The notes: generated by a model not told the origin, from the sequence alone. A DNA stretch of 64,000 nucleotides from an uncultured Latescibacterota bacterium (GCA_958295495.1 OY282352.1:1054001-1118000), one strand, 5' to 3'. Shown: positions 33,290 to 43,164, numbered from the stretch's first letter. A program made the numbers and translations.

Positions 33290-35872
33290 ATGAAAGAGCT
33301 CCTAGCTACTTTTGGCCTTGCGGCCTTGCTCTCTGTGAGCTTGGCCTCTGAGGCCATAGCCCAAGCCGCAACGGAAAAAGAACAGACCGCAAAAGCGGAT
33401 ATGCTCGAAGGGGTGGTGGAGATCGAAGAGCAGGTGGTGACCGGTGCGCGGCAACCGCGTTCGGTAACGGATTCGGCCGTGCCGGTCGATATAGTCCGCG
33501 GCGAAGATTTCGTCAAGCAAGGCGGCACAGACCTGCCCGATCTCCTGCGCAATATCGCGCCCTCCTTCAACGTCAACACCCAGCCCATCAGCGATGCGGC
33601 CACGGTCGTCCGGCCGGCTAGTCTGCGCAACCTAGCGCCGGACCACACGCTGGTGCTGGTCAATGGCAAGCGCCGCCACCGCTCTGCGGTAATCACTTGG
33701 CTAGGCAACGGGGTCGCCGACGGCGCACAGGGGCCCGACATCTCCCCCATCCCGGCCATTGCACTCAAGCGAGTGGAAGTGCTGCGCGACGGGGCCTCGG
33801 CTCAGTATGGCTCCGACGCCATTGCCGGGGTGATGAACTTCCAACTAAAAGACAATTACCAAGGCGGGTCTATTGAACTCAAGCCCGGCATTTTCCAAGA
33901 AGGCGATGGGTTCACGTACAGTGCCGCCGGCAATATCGGCTTGGGCAGCGAGAGGGGCTGGGCCAACCTCAGTGTGGAGTACGGCAACGCCGATGAGACC
34001 GTCCGCTCCTACCAACGCCAAGATGCCATTGACTTAGTCAACGCGGGCAATACCAATGTAGCCGACCCGGCTCAGCGATGGGGTCAACCCTTCATTAGAA
34101 ACGATGTCAAGTTCTTCGCCAACTACGGCGCCGGCCTGACCGACGCCATTAAGCTCTACGGCCACGCCAACTACGCCAGCAAGGAAGTGGAAGGCGGGTT
34201 TTACTTCCGCAATCCCAATACGCGGGGTTCCGTATTTAGTGCGGACGGCGGCAAGACCTTGCTTATTGGCGATCTAGATGGCGTGGGTATCGGCGGGGAC
34301 TGCCCCGAGGTGACGATCACCGATAACGTGCCAGACCCCGATGCTTTGGGCTCGGTTCTTAACGACGACAATTGTTTCACCTTCCAAGAAACCCAAGGGG
34401 GCCAATGGCCAGGCCGGCCGGGTGGGTTCACGCCCCGCTTTGGTGCAGACACGGTCGATCGCTCGGTTCTGTTGGGCATTAAGGGAACAATCGCCGACCC
34501 GACGATCACTTGGGATCTCAGTGCCTCCAATGGCCGCCATCACGCCGACTTCTTCATTTTCGATACGGTAAACGCCTCGCTGGGGCCTGATTCGCCGACG
34601 TCGTTCAATCCGGGCGACTACATCCAGCTCGATACCAATTTGAACCTCGATTTTTCCTTCCCGGTCAACGACCAGTTGTTCCTCGCGGCCGGTGCTGAGT
34701 ATCGCACCGAAGAGTTTGAAATCGTGGCCGGCGACAGCACGTCTTGGGAAATCGGCCCGCTAGCCTCTCAGGGATTCAGCTCGGGGTCCAATGGTTTTAG
34801 TGGGTTCCCCGACATTTCCGCCGGCACTTGGAGCCGCTCCAATTCTGCCTTTTATGCCGAGGCCGAGCTCAACGCACTTGAAAACTGGTTGTTGGCCGGT
34901 GCGGTGCGCTACGAAAACTTCGACGATTTCGGCAGCACCACCAATTACAAGCTGGCGACCAACTACGGCATTGACGACAACCTGAAGGTGCGCGGCAGTT
35001 ATAGCACCGGTTTCAGGGCACCGACGCCTGGGCAGCAGAATGCCTTCAACGTATCGACGCAGTTCGATCTGGTCCTGAACGATCTGGTCAACAACGGCAC
35101 CATTCCTTCGACCAACCCGGTCGCCGAGTTGGTGGGCGGCAAGCCGCTCGACGCTGAAAAGTCAACCAACTTTACGGCGGGCATTGTCGCCGACCTATCG
35201 AACGGAAACTTAACCGTTGACTTCTTCCAGATCCTGTTGAAAGATCGCCTCACCCTCTCTCAGGACTTTGCTCTTACGGACAACCTAACGGAGGAACAGA
35301 TTGTGCTGCTCGAGCATGGAGAGGATGGAGAGGGTAGCGATGGAGAAGTGCCTTACGTGCGCAACTTGGCGAACTTCCGCTACTTCACCAATGATTTCGA
35401 GACGACAACGAAAGGTCTGGACATTGTCCTCACGGTTCCGGCGGGCAATGGGGAGTTGATTTTCGCCAACAACTTCACGGAAACCGAGGTTACGGACTAC
35501 AACGACGAAACCCTTAATGCAGGCCGCATCAGGGAATTGGAGGAAAGCCTGCCCACTTACCGAGCCAGTCTAACTCTGATACAATCCATCTCTCCCGAGT
35601 TGAATCTCCTCGGGCGCTGGCATTATTACTCTTCTTGGTTTGATGACGATGATACGGCGACGTACCGGAGCGACGGTCACCTGCTCGATCTAGAGGCGAG
35701 CTATGCGCTTGGCAATGGGTTAATGGTCAGTGTCGGCGGGCAGAATGCCCTCAATACCTATTCGGATGAAAATCCGAACGCCCCTAGGGGCACGGGCAAT
35801 AAGTACAGCCAGTTTAGCCCCTTTGGGTACAGCGGCGCGTTCTGGTACGGGAAACTCGGCTATAATTTCTAA
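33290..35872 (+). CDS. TonB-dependent outer-membrane receptor
   Basis: An 860-residue outer-membrane active transporter. A signal peptide (MKELLATFGLAALLSVSLAS ending near AIAQA) is followed by a plug domain: QVVTGARQPRSVTDSAVPVD, SLRNLAPDHTLVLVNGKRRH and VEVLRDGASAQYGSDAIAGV. A beta-barrel of about 700 residues follows, ending in aromatic LGYNF, the outer-membrane insertion signal. Ligand specificity cannot be read; a cysteine pair (GDCPEV and DNCFTF) lies in an extracellular-loop region. A clear terminator follows the stop. Confidence 0.95.
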   Translation: MKELLATFGLAALLSVSLASEAIAQAATEKEQTAKADMLEGVVEIEEQVVTGARQPRSVTDSAVPVDIVRGEDFVKQGGTDLPDLLRNIAPSFNVNTQPISDAATVVRPASLRNLAPDHTLVLVNGKRRHRSAVITWLGNGVADGAQGPDISPIPAIALKRVEVLRDGASAQYGSDAIAGVMNFQLKDNYQGGSIELKPGIFQEGDGFTYSAAGNIGLGSERGWANLSVEYGNADETVRSYQRQDAIDLVNAGNTNVADPAQRWGQPFIRNDVKFFANYGAGLTDAIKLYGHANYASKEVEGGFYFRNPNTRGSVFSADGGKTLLIGDLDGVGIGGDCPEVTITDNVPDPDALGSVLNDDNCFTFQETQGGQWPGRPGGFTPRFGADTVDRSVLLGIKGTIADPTITWDLSASNGRHHADFFIFDTVNASLGPDSPTSFNPGDYIQLDTNLNLDFSFPVNDQLFLAAGAEYRTEEFEIVAGDSTSWEIGPLASQGFSSGSNGFSGFPDISAGTWSRSNSAFYAEAELNALENWLLAGAVRYENFDDFGSTTNYKLATNYGIDDNLKVRGSYSTGFRAPTPGQQNAFNVSTQFDLVLNDLVNNGTIPSTNPVAELVGGKPLDAEKSTNFTAGIVADLSNGNLTVDFFQILLKDRLTLSQDFALTDNLTEEQIVLLEHGEDGEGSDGEVPYVRNLANFRYFTNDFETTTKGLDIVLTVPAGNGELIFANNFTETEVTDYNDETLNAGRIRELEESLPTYRASLTLIQSISPELNLLGRWHYYSSWFDDDDTATYRSDGHLLDLEASYALGNGLMVSVGGQNALNTYSDENPNAPRGTGNKYSQFSPFGYSGAFWYGKLGYNF

Positions 35873-35906
35873 AAGCCGAGCAACCACCATAGACGACGTT
35901 TCACGC

Positions 35907-35944
35907 AAAAGGTCGAGTGCCAAAATAGAGGTACTCGGCCTTTT
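35907..35944 (+). terminator. Rho-independent-type terminator after TonB receptor gene
   Basis: AAAAGGTCGAGTGCC and GGTACTCGGCCTTTT form a 15-pair stem including G-U pairs, with an 8-base loop (35922-35929). The right arm ends in TTTT and is followed by GCATTTT. It starts 35 bases after the receptor stop and ends 27 bases before the decarboxylase start, so the two genes are probably separate transcripts or linked only by read-through. Confidence 0.8.
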
Positions 35945-35970
35945 GCATTTTAACCTGAAGTGAGCAGCAA

Positions 35971-37608
35971 ATGGCCCCATCATACCGCGACACCCTAGAA
36001 CACCTCCGGCTCGCCTTTCCCCAACCAGTATCCGACCCCATTCACGATTCGTATTTCGTGCATTCCATTATGCGGACCTTGGACCAAGTCGATGCGCTGA
36101 AAACGGAGCTGCCGATCCTCGGCCCGATCGTCCCTGGCGATTTCGAGCAGGCGCGCAACGCCACTCTGCCGACGGGGGTGTCTTCGGTCGAGGCGGTCAC
36201 CTCAGAGCTGGTGGGCTATCTGCGAGGCATGACCATCTCCGGCCATCCCCAGACCCAACAAAACGTCATCCCGCCCCCGACCATTCCCAGCCTCATCGGC
36301 GTCCTGCTCGCCTCGCTGCACAACCCCAACATCGCTTGGGATGAATACAGCCGCCTCGTCGCCCTGGCCGAAGTCGAAGCGGTCAGCATCACCGCGCGGT
36401 TGGTTGGCTACGACCCACAACAAGCCAGCGGCGCGTTTACCTTTGGCGGGACCGGCACCACGCTCTATGGGGTAAAAATCGGCTTGGAAAAGGCCTGCCC
36501 GCAGGCCATGCAAACGGGCGTATCCGACGATGTGGTAGTACTCGTTTCGGACGCCGGGCACTACTGCGCCCACAACATCGTCGGGTGGCTCGGCATCGGC
36601 ACCGACCAGTTGATCTCCATTCCGACGACCGCCGAGAACGAAATCGACCTCGCCCAGCTAGCGGATGCTGCACGGGCGAGCGTAGCCAGCGGCAAAAAAA
36701 TTGCCGCCATTATTGCAACTATGGGGACTACGGATGCGTTCGGATTGGACGACTTGCAGGGAATTGCGGCCTTGCGCGACTCGCTAGTCGATGAATTCCA
36801 ACTCTCCTACCGCCCGCACATCCACGCCGACTCGGTCATTGGCTGGGCGTGGTCGGTGTTCAACGACTACGATTTTAAGTGCAATCCCCTAGCGTTTCGA
36901 CCGCGGACCCTCCGCGCCATCGCCGGAGCGTGTCGGCGCATCCGCCATCTGGCGCTGGCCGATTCCATGGGCATCGACTTCCACAAGACCGGCTTTGCCC
37001 CATATATCTCCAGCCTCGTCCTCGTCAAAGATCGGGCGGACTTGCAGATGCTGAGACGCGACCCGCGACAGATGCCGTACCTCTATCACTTTGGCGACCA
37101 TCGCCCCGGCATGTACACCCTCGAAACATCGAGAGCCGGGACCGGCCCGCTGGCCGCGCTGGCCAATTTTCGCTTTTTCGGCGAGCAGGGGTTGCGCGTC
37201 GTACTCGGGCACATCGTCGAGATGACCCAGCTTTTGCGCGAGCACCTCGAAGGGCACGAAACCACCACCGTGCTCAACCGCGACAACTTTGGCGCGGTAA
37301 CGCTCTTCCGGGTATATCCACCGGATGTGGATACTTTTGCGATCAAGCGCCAAGAATTTGGCGACCCGGCCTATCGGGATACCTTGCTCGCCCACAACGA
37401 CTACAACCGAAAAGTTTTCGAGTACGTACACGCAGAGGCCATGGCCGGACGCGGCGTCATCATTTCCTCAACCGACTGTTATCGGCGCACCCAATACGAC
37501 GAACCGATCTTCGCGTTAAAATCGTACATTCTCTCGCCGTTCGTCGATGAAGGCGACGTCGAAACCGTGGTTGCAAAGATCCTCGAAGCCCGAGAAAAGA
37601 TCGCCTGA
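35971..37608 (+). CDS. PLP-dependent group II decarboxylase-like protein
   Basis: A 545-residue pyridoxal-phosphate enzyme of the glutamate/aromatic amino-acid decarboxylase family. The cofactor lysine is K339 in SMGIDFHKTGFAPY, preceded by the PLP-stacking histidine region SDAGHYCAHN (H197) and the aspartate in HIHADSVIGWAW (D287). TFGGTGTTLYGVKIG binds phosphate. It could decarboxylate an amino acid or, as some relatives do, act as an aldehyde synthase or cysteate-type enzyme. It follows the TonB receptor gene by about 100 bases; a functional link is possible but not shown. Confidence 0.9.
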   Translation: MAPSYRDTLEHLRLAFPQPVSDPIHDSYFVHSIMRTLDQVDALKTELPILGPIVPGDFEQARNATLPTGVSSVEAVTSELVGYLRGMTISGHPQTQQNVIPPPTIPSLIGVLLASLHNPNIAWDEYSRLVALAEVEAVSITARLVGYDPQQASGAFTFGGTGTTLYGVKIGLEKACPQAMQTGVSDDVVVLVSDAGHYCAHNIVGWLGIGTDQLISIPTTAENEIDLAQLADAARASVASGKKIAAIIATMGTTDAFGLDDLQGIAALRDSLVDEFQLSYRPHIHADSVIGWAWSVFNDYDFKCNPLAFRPRTLRAIAGACRRIRHLALADSMGIDFHKTGFAPYISSLVLVKDRADLQMLRRDPRQMPYLYHFGDHRPGMYTLETSRAGTGPLAALANFRFFGEQGLRVVLGHIVEMTQLLREHLEGHETTTVLNRDNFGAVTLFRVYPPDVDTFAIKRQEFGDPAYRDTLLAHNDYNRKVFEYVHAEAMAGRGVIISSTDCYRRTQYDEPIFALKSYILSPFVDEGDVETVVAKILEAREKIA

Positions 37609-37645
37609 GAGGCCCTAGCTGTGCCGTTCCGAGGTCAACCAAATC

Positions 37646-37672
37646 GGCCAGGCATCGTCATACTATCTCCCG
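37646..37672. repeat. Short duplicate of the fhs 3' coding end
   Basis: These 27 bases match 39283-39309, inside the 3' end of the formate-THF ligase gene, at 25 of 27 positions and in the same orientation. A flanking piece (CGAGGTCAA near 37630-37638) also matches fhs at 39247-39255, with about 20 bases missing between the two parts. The copy lies on the far side of the ion-channel gene, so that gene is bracketed by fhs and an fhs remnant. The 37609-37803 gap holds nothing else convincing; a 21-codon start-like frame at 37744 (MALLTVFTVADADPDWERAR) may be another remnant. Confidence 0.65.
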
Positions 37673-37803
37673 AGCAAGCCAGATAGAGCCCGCCGTTTCT
37701 CCGTCCTGATACCAAGCACTAGGGGGTGCTCGTCAGCGTTGCAATGGCCTTACTCACGGTATTCACGGTGGCGGATGCGGACCCCGATTGGGAACGGGCT
37801 CGT

Positions 37804-39177
37804 CTATGATTGTTTCCCCTGCGCCTTTACGGCGTCCCCAATCTCGCGGATGGCGCTTTCCAGCTCACTTAGACGCTCGTTGATGTCTTTTACGTCTTCT
37901 TGAATTTTTGTTACAATCCCGACCTGCTCTTCAAGCTCCTCGACCTTCAAAGAGTCGTCGTCGCTTACGAGGACGCTCGTCAGCGTAGCCGTAAAAACAC
38001 CCACCAAAACCATGCCCGTAATCACCAGAAAAACGGTGAGGATTTTGCCCGAAGCCGTCTGGGGATTGTGGATGTCGGCGTACCCGCCGGTGACCAGCGT
38101 CGTAAAGCTCCACCAAAGACTCTCCCAGAAACCCGTACCGGACTCCATGCGCTCCAAACCCATGAAAATGAAGGCACCAAACACGAGCGATAATAAGCCG
38201 TACAAAAGGGATCTCTTGAGGAGCCGCACGTCCAACGTGGAGCTCAAGTGATCCATGCCCCGCCAGAAAAACAGCGCGATGCGGAATAATCGCAGCGCCC
38301 TTAAAATGCGCACGGCCCGGAGCAGACGCCCCAAGCGAACGATACCTATGTCGCCGGACGTAGCAATGACCTGTATCGGGGGAAGCGGAATGGACGTTAT
38401 GAAGTCTATCCAGTTGTTCTTCCAATACCACCTTTTGGAAGCGGCAAGCCTGTGCTCAAAGAAAAAGTTGGCCATAAAAATGGCGCAGCATATCACGTCT
38501 ATGATCCAGAATATCCACAACGTGCCAACGGCAAAGTGGGGCAGTATCTCCACGACGGGATTTGTGTACTGTTCTCCGCCCTCGATGACGTCCACTTGTG
38601 GCGACAGTTTGCCCCCAATTACCTGTCCAGAAACAAGCGCGCCAGACCCAACCGCATCCGCTATTTCAATATTCACGCGCTCATACCCTGCTCCCTCGTT
38701 CAGAACGACTATGCGATGTATCCTGCCTTCTACTACTTCGGCCTTTGCAGCAGCCCCCCCCCCTGTGGCCCCGATGCCGAGCAAATCGACGACCAGAATG
38801 GCGATTAGAAAAAGAATGAGAAAAAAGATGAGCAGGTCTTTAGCTTTCACCCTCCCAACGCTGCCCAGCACTCTGGCCTGCTCATCCAACAGATGCTTCT
38901 TTTGCCGCGCCTGCTCAATAGCCCCGACCTTGTCCAACAACTTCTCTTTTTCGGCGTTTAGCCTTGTGATCTGCGATTCAGCTTTATCCAGATTCAGTTC
39001 GTATTGGCCGTGCCTTTTGCTCAAACTGACCGTTTCCACTTTTTCGATCATTTCGTCGAGTTCTTTTTTTTTCTCGGCTAGCTGGCAGTCGAGCCTATCA
39101 ATCTCCTGCATTACCACCTCTTTCATCTTGGTAATGCGCTCGAGAGAGCACGATTCCAATCGCTTTGATAATGACAT
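37804..39177 (-). CDS. Voltage-gated-type ion channel homologue with coiled coils and periplasmic insertion
   Basis: A 457-residue membrane protein. Residues 1-108 are charged and helical, probably coiled coil. S1 is about 114-135, S2 217-238, S3 256-270, S4 279-303 with arginines every third residue (RLGRLLRAVRILRALRLF), S5 about 322-342, the pore helix 349-362 and S6 about 378-403. A C-terminal coiled coil (411-450) follows. Between S1 and S2 a loop of about 70 residues contains two related units (VLNEGAGYERVNIEI and VIEGGEQYTNPVVEI) like beta repeats of surface proteins. The selectivity filter reads TGGYAD (363-368), not TVGYGD. Start ATG at 39177 with AGGA upstream. Confidence 0.85.
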   Translation of the reverse strand: MSLSKRLESCSLERITKMKEVVMQEIDRLDCQLAEKKKELDEMIEKVETVSLSKRHGQYELNLDKAESQITRLNAEKEKLLDKVGAIEQARQKKHLLDEQARVLGSVGRVKAKDLLIFFLILFLIAILVVDLLGIGATGGGAAAKAEVVEGRIHRIVVLNEGAGYERVNIEIADAVGSGALVSGQVIGGKLSPQVDVIEGGEQYTNPVVEILPHFAVGTLWIFWIIDVICCAIFMANFFFEHRLAASKRWYWKNNWIDFITSIPLPPIQVIATSGDIGIVRLGRLLRAVRILRALRLFRIALFFWRGMDHLSSTLDVRLLKRSLLYGLLSLVFGAFIFMGLERMESGTGFWESLWWSFTTLVTGGYADIHNPQTASGKILTVFLVITGMVLVGVFTATLTSVLVSDDDSLKVEELEEQVGIVTKIQEDVKDINERLSELESAIREIGDAVKAQGKQS

Positions 39178-39214
39178 GGTACGTCGTCCTGTATGGTTGC
39201 GGGTTCTAGGTCTT

Positions 39215-40888
39215 TCAGAACAACCCTTTGATCTGCCCGGCGGCGTCGAGGTCAATCGACTCAGCCGAGGGCTTCTTGGGCAGGCCGGGCATCGTCATAA
39301 TATCTCCCGTCAGCACCACTACAAAGCCGGCCCCGGCCGAGACCTTGACGTCGCGGACCGGCACGTCGAAGCCGTGTGGCCGCCCCTTGAGCCCGGGATC
39401 GGTCGATAGCGAGTACTGGGTCTTGGCTATGCAGACGGGCAGGTTCCCGTAGCCTTCGTCCTCCAGCCGCCCGAACTTGTTCCGCAGCATCCTGTCACCC
39501 GTGATGTCGTCGGCACCGTAGATCGCTTGGGCGACGGTGCGGACCTTGTCCCAAAGCCGCATGTCGTCGGGATAGAGCAGCTTGAAGTCGGCCTGCGTGT
39601 TTTCGGCCACCTGCACCACGGTGCGGGCGAGGTCTCCGGCCCCAGTGCCGCCGCGGGCGTGGTGATCCGCGGGTACGACCTCAACGCCAAGGTGGGCGCA
39701 CTTGTCGCGGATACACTGGATCTCGGCGTTGGTATCCGTGGCAAAGACATTGACCGCTACGACGACGGGCAAGCCAAAGAGGCGGATGTTTTCGATGTGC
39801 TTCTTGAGGTTTTCGACGCCCCTCGCAACGGCCTCGACATTGGGTTTGGCAATGCTCGTGAGCGCGGCACCGCCGTGAAATTTGAGTGCGCGTACCGTGG
39901 CTACCAACACTACGAGGTCGGGTGTTAGACCGCTCTGGCGGCACTTGATGTTGGCGAATTTCTCCGCGCCCAAGTCTGCGCCAAAGCCGGCCTCGGTGAT
40001 GGTGTATTCGGAAAGGCGCGTACTCAGGCGGGTGGCGGCGATGGAGTTACAGCCGTGGGCGATATTGGCAAAAGGACCGCCGTGGACTAAAGCCGGGTTG
40101 CCCTCTAGAGTCTGCACTAGGTTGGGTTGGCAGGCGTCCTTGAGCAGCACCGCCATGGCGCCGTGGACTGCTAAGTCCGCAGCGCGAATGGTCTCGCGGG
40201 CGCGGGTCTGGGCGACGACGATCTGGCCGAGCCGTTCTTTGAGCTCGGCCCGCGATTCGGCGAGGCAGAGGATGGCCATGACCTCCGAGGCTACGGCAAT
40301 GTCGAATCCCGATTGGCGCGGAAAGGAGTTGGCCGTCCCCCCTAGCCCGACGACGACATCGCGCAGTGCCCGGTCGTTTATGTCGAGGACGCGGTTCCAG
40401 ACGATGCGACGGGGATCAATGCGGCGCACATTGCCGTGGTGGATGTAGTTGTCGAGGGCCGCGGCGAGCAGGTTGTGGGCGGTGGAGACGGCGTGGATGT
40501 CCCCGGTGAAGTGCAAGTTGATGTCCTCCATCGGCGCCACCTGAGCGTAGCCGCCGCCGGCACCGCCGCCCTTCAGACCGAAGCAAGGCCCCAGCGAAGG
40601 CTCCCGCAGGCAGACGGTGGCGCGCTTGCCAATGCGGTTGAGCGCGTCGCCGAGGCCGATGGTGGTGGTGGTTTTGCCCTCGCCAGCCGGAGTCGGGTTG
40701 ATGGCCGAGACGAGGACCAGCTTGCCGGTGGCAGGCGCGTTTGCGAGGTGTTGGCAGAATTCCTGCGAGATCTTGGCCTTGACGCGGCCGTAGTGTTCGA
40801 GGTGTTCCGGGCCAATCCCGAGCTGGGCGGCCACGTCGTCGATGGGGCGGAGTGGGGTCTGGCGGGCGATTTCGATATCGGGCAGCAA
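39215..40888 (-). CDS. fhs: Formate-tetrahydrofolate ligase
   Basis: A 557-residue enzyme that joins formate to THF using ATP, feeding the one-carbon pool. The P-loop region [15 protein letters not shown] is near residue 68, followed by [33 protein letters not shown] and, late, [20 protein letters not shown]. The start is TTG at 40888 with CAGGAG six bases upstream; an in-frame ATG at 41014 lies within the SDR gene and is rejected. It follows the SDR gene by 28 bases on the same strand. Part of its 3' end is duplicated at 37.65 kb. Confidence 0.95.
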   Translation of the reverse strand: MLPDIEIARQTPLRPIDDVAAQLGIGPEHLEHYGRVKAKISQEFCQHLANAPATGKLVLVSAINPTPAGEGKTTTTIGLGDALNRIGKRATVCLREPSLGPCFGLKGGGAGGGYAQVAPMEDINLHFTGDIHAVSTAHNLLAAALDNYIHHGNVRRIDPRRIVWNRVLDINDRALRDVVVGLGGTANSFPRQSGFDIAVASEVMAILCLAESRAELKERLGQIVVAQTRARETIRAADLAVHGAMAVLLKDACQPNLVQTLEGNPALVHGGPFANIAHGCNSIAATRLSTRLSEYTITEAGFGADLGAEKFANIKCRQSGLTPDLVVLVATVRALKFHGGAALTSIAKPNVEAVARGVENLKKHIENIRLFGLPVVVAVNVFATDTNAEIQCIRDKCAHLGVEVVPADHHARGGTGAGDLARTVVQVAENTQADFKLLYPDDMRLWDKVRTVAQAIYGADDITGDRMLRNKFGRLEDEGYGNLPVCIAKTQYSLSTDPGLKGRPHGFDVPVRDVKVSAGAGFVVVLTGDIMTMPGLPKKPSAESIDLDAAGQIKGLF

Positions 40889-40916
40889 AATAAACTCCTG
40901 ATTTGAATGGGTTGGT

Positions 40917-41735
40917 CTATACGCCGCAAAACGCGGAAAAGCCGCCGTCAATGGGCACAATGGCGCCGGTGACAAACGCGGCTGCGTCCGAAAAGAGCCA
41001 CAGGGCCGCGCCAACTATTTCGTGCGGGTCGCCAAAGCGCGCCATGGGGACGTTTTTGAGAATGGTCTGGCCGCGATCAGTCAATTCGCCGCTCGTTTCG
41101 TCGAGGAGCAGGAAGCGGTTTTGCGTGGTGATCATAAAGCCCGGGGCCACGGCATTGACGCGGATTTTGGGCGCGTAGGTCGTGGCCAGATGCACGGCTA
41201 ACCAGCGGGTGAAACTATCGGCCGCAGCCTTGCCATTGGAATACGCCAAGGCCCGCGACAGGGGCAGGCCCCCGCCTATTGAGGTGATGTTGACGACGGC
41301 TCCCTCGCCTTTAGCAGCGAAGACGCGGCCCACCGCCTGCGAAGGCAGGACAGCGCTTAGATAGTTGAGATCCATCACCATCTTGACCGCCTCTGGAGCA
41401 ATATCAAAAAATTCGAGATCTGGGGAAGTGGTGGTATCCTTGTGGCTGCCGCCGGCCCCGTTGAGCAGGAAGTCAATGGTGCCAAAGTGCTCAATGGTCT
41501 CCGCGAGCGCGGCCTCGACGCTGTCTTTGTTGACGACGTTGCACTCGACCGGGAGAGCCTTGTTGGGGAAGTCCTCGTCGATCTCGTCGGCTTTGGCGCG
41601 TGCCGCCTCTGGAGCAATGTCCCAAATCGCCACCTCAGCGCCGGCTTGGGCGAGGCCGCGGGCGATCTCGCCGCCAATGGCACCGCCAGCGCCGGTCGCC
41701 ACGGCCTTTTTGCCGCGGAAGTCAAAAGTAGTCAA
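40917..41735 (-). CDS. Short-chain dehydrogenase, fructuronate-reductase-like
   Basis: A 272-residue SDR with NAD(P)-binding [23 protein letters not shown] and the catalytic serine-tyrosine-lysine set ([13 protein letters not shown]). The segment after NGAGG ([20 protein letters not shown]) resembles D-mannonate oxidoreductase-like SDRs of uronate pathways, so a sugar-acid substrate is likely but unproven. The start is TTG at 41735 with GGAGAGG upstream; the open frame further upstream lacks SDR similarity. The upstream region diverges from a chimeric fragment at 41.9 kb. Confidence 0.9.
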   Translation of the reverse strand: MTTFDFRGKKAVATGAGGAIGGEIARGLAQAGAEVAIWDIAPEAARAKADEIDEDFPNKALPVECNVVNKDSVEAALAETIEHFGTIDFLLNGAGGSHKDTTTSPDLEFFDIAPEAVKMVMDLNYLSAVLPSQAVGRVFAAKGEGAVVNITSIGGGLPLSRALAYSNGKAAADSFTRWLAVHLATTYAPKIRVNAVAPGFMITTQNRFLLLDETSGELTDRGQTILKNVPMARFGDPHEIVGAALWLFSDAAAFVTGAIVPIDGGFSAFCGV

Positions 41736-41919
41736 GGTGATGCCTCTCCTTCTGTTAAAATTCAGTCGCTGAGCCGTAGCGTCAGCGGCGATCCCGGCGA
41801 CTAAATTGCTGGATGCCGACGTGCATGGGAGATTCCTTGGTGGGGGAGAAACAGCACCCATCTTATTCTATTTATTAGGGCCTTTTTTAGCAATTTCACC
41901 GCAGAGGAGAATACCGGCG

Positions 41920-42246
41920 ATGACGGAGGCCACGCTACAGCTCGCCGCCCGTTACTATCGGGCCTTGCCGATTGACCGTCCTCGATACGAACAGGTTACC
42001 CTGTCGCTGCCGGTGAGCAAGACAGCCCTAGTGGGCATGCACTGCTGGAACATCGGCTACTGCCAGATGAATGCGGGCGAGTTGCGCGATCTGCTGGACC
42101 GCGGCTGGGGCGTGGGCAACCACTCGTGGACCCACGAAGTAATCGCGCCGGAAATGGTGGACCAAGAGATCGGCCACACCACGCCCTTGACAGGTTTCTA
42201 TACTCTCCCCTGCGTACCTGCGCCAACCATCCGCCATACACCATAA
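41920..42246 (+). pseudogene. Chimeric remnant: hydrolase N-terminus joined to polysaccharide-deacetylase piece
   Basis: A frame of 108 codons with a good ribosome site (AGAGGAG). The first 45 residues (MTEATLQLAARYYRALPIDR, then TALVGMHCWNIG) look like the start of a cysteine-hydrolase/isochorismatase-type protein. From ELRDLLDRGWGVGNHSWTHE it matches the NodB-like deacetylase pattern GNHSWTH. The last part is unrelated to either. Both domains are incomplete, so I treat it as a deletion fusion. It might still be expressed. Confidence 0.6.
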
Positions 42247-42267
42247 AAAAAACGAGGAGAGCTTGGC

Positions 42268-43164
42268 GTGACGGCACCAAACACCACAGCACGCGTGTCC
42301 ATCCACGGCGGACACAGCAGAGAGTTCGGCGATGCAGATGAATCCACACTTGAGGAAGTCGTGCGCACCTACGTTGACAAGGGCTTCAAATGGGTGGGCA
42401 TTACCGAGCATATCCCGCCAATTTCAGCCGACTTCCTGTTTCCTTGGGAGATTGAAGAGGGCCAGACGTTTGAGTCAAGAATGGAACGGTTCACAGCCTA
42501 CTTCTCGGTCGCCCGCCGGCTCCAGAGGGAATATCGAGATTCCATTCGGATCTTAGTTGGATTTGAAACAGAGAGCTACACAGGCTATGTAGCGCACGTC
42601 AACACTCTGCGGAATCGATTTCAACCTGACTACATCGTTGGCTCGGTCCATCACATAAGAGACATAAGTATCGACGGTCCGCCAGAATGGTATGCCCAAG
42701 CCATTGAGGAGGTCGGAGGAATCGATGCGCTTTTCTGTGCATACTTCGATCAACAGTACGAGCTACTAGAGAAACTTGAGCCTGAGGTGGTCGGACACTT
42801 TGATCTAATTCGAATGCACGATATAGACTATCGTCGGCGCTTAGAGCTCCCCAAAATCAAGGAGAGAATCCAGAGAAACCTCGAGAAGATCAAGGACCTT
42901 GGGTCCATTCTCGATTTCAATGTTAGGGCCTTCGAAAAGGGGGGCTCTGAACCTTACGTATCCAGATCTATTTTGGAAATGGCCCTAGATCTTGGCATCC
43001 CTTGCGTCCCGGGAGATGATTCACATGGCGTCGCGGGAGTTGGATTACATATCGAAAAAGGGATCGAAATACTAACGCAGACTGGATTTAGCACTGATTG
43101 GCCGCTCCCAAGGGGCTGCGGCACATTTCAGTCAACAGCCTTTACTGAAGGGGGATCTTATTGA
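42268..43164 (+). CDS. PHP-domain phosphoesterase, histidinol-phosphatase-like
   Basis: A 298-residue PHP metallo-phosphoesterase related to HisK-type histidinol phosphatases. Metal-site motifs: SIHGGHSREF near the start, GITEHIPP, LVGFETES, IVGSVHHIRD, VVGHFDLIRMHD and VPGDDSHGVAGVG at the end. The first motif reads HGGH where HxH is usual. The start is GTG at 42268 with GAGGAG upstream. No other histidine-biosynthesis gene is nearby, so the natural substrate may differ. Base composition is more AT-rich than neighbours, suggesting recent arrival together with the AAC(3) gene. Confidence 0.86.
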   Translation: MTAPNTTARVSIHGGHSREFGDADESTLEEVVRTYVDKGFKWVGITEHIPPISADFLFPWEIEEGQTFESRMERFTAYFSVARRLQREYRDSIRILVGFETESYTGYVAHVNTLRNRFQPDYIVGSVHHIRDISIDGPPEWYAQAIEEVGGIDALFCAYFDQQYELLEKLEPEVVGHFDLIRMHDIDYRRRLELPKIKERIQRNLEKIKDLGSILDFNVRAFEKGGSEPYVSRSILEMALDLGIPCVPGDDSHGVAGVGLHIEKGIEILTQTGFSTDWPLPRGCGTFQSTAFTEGGSY

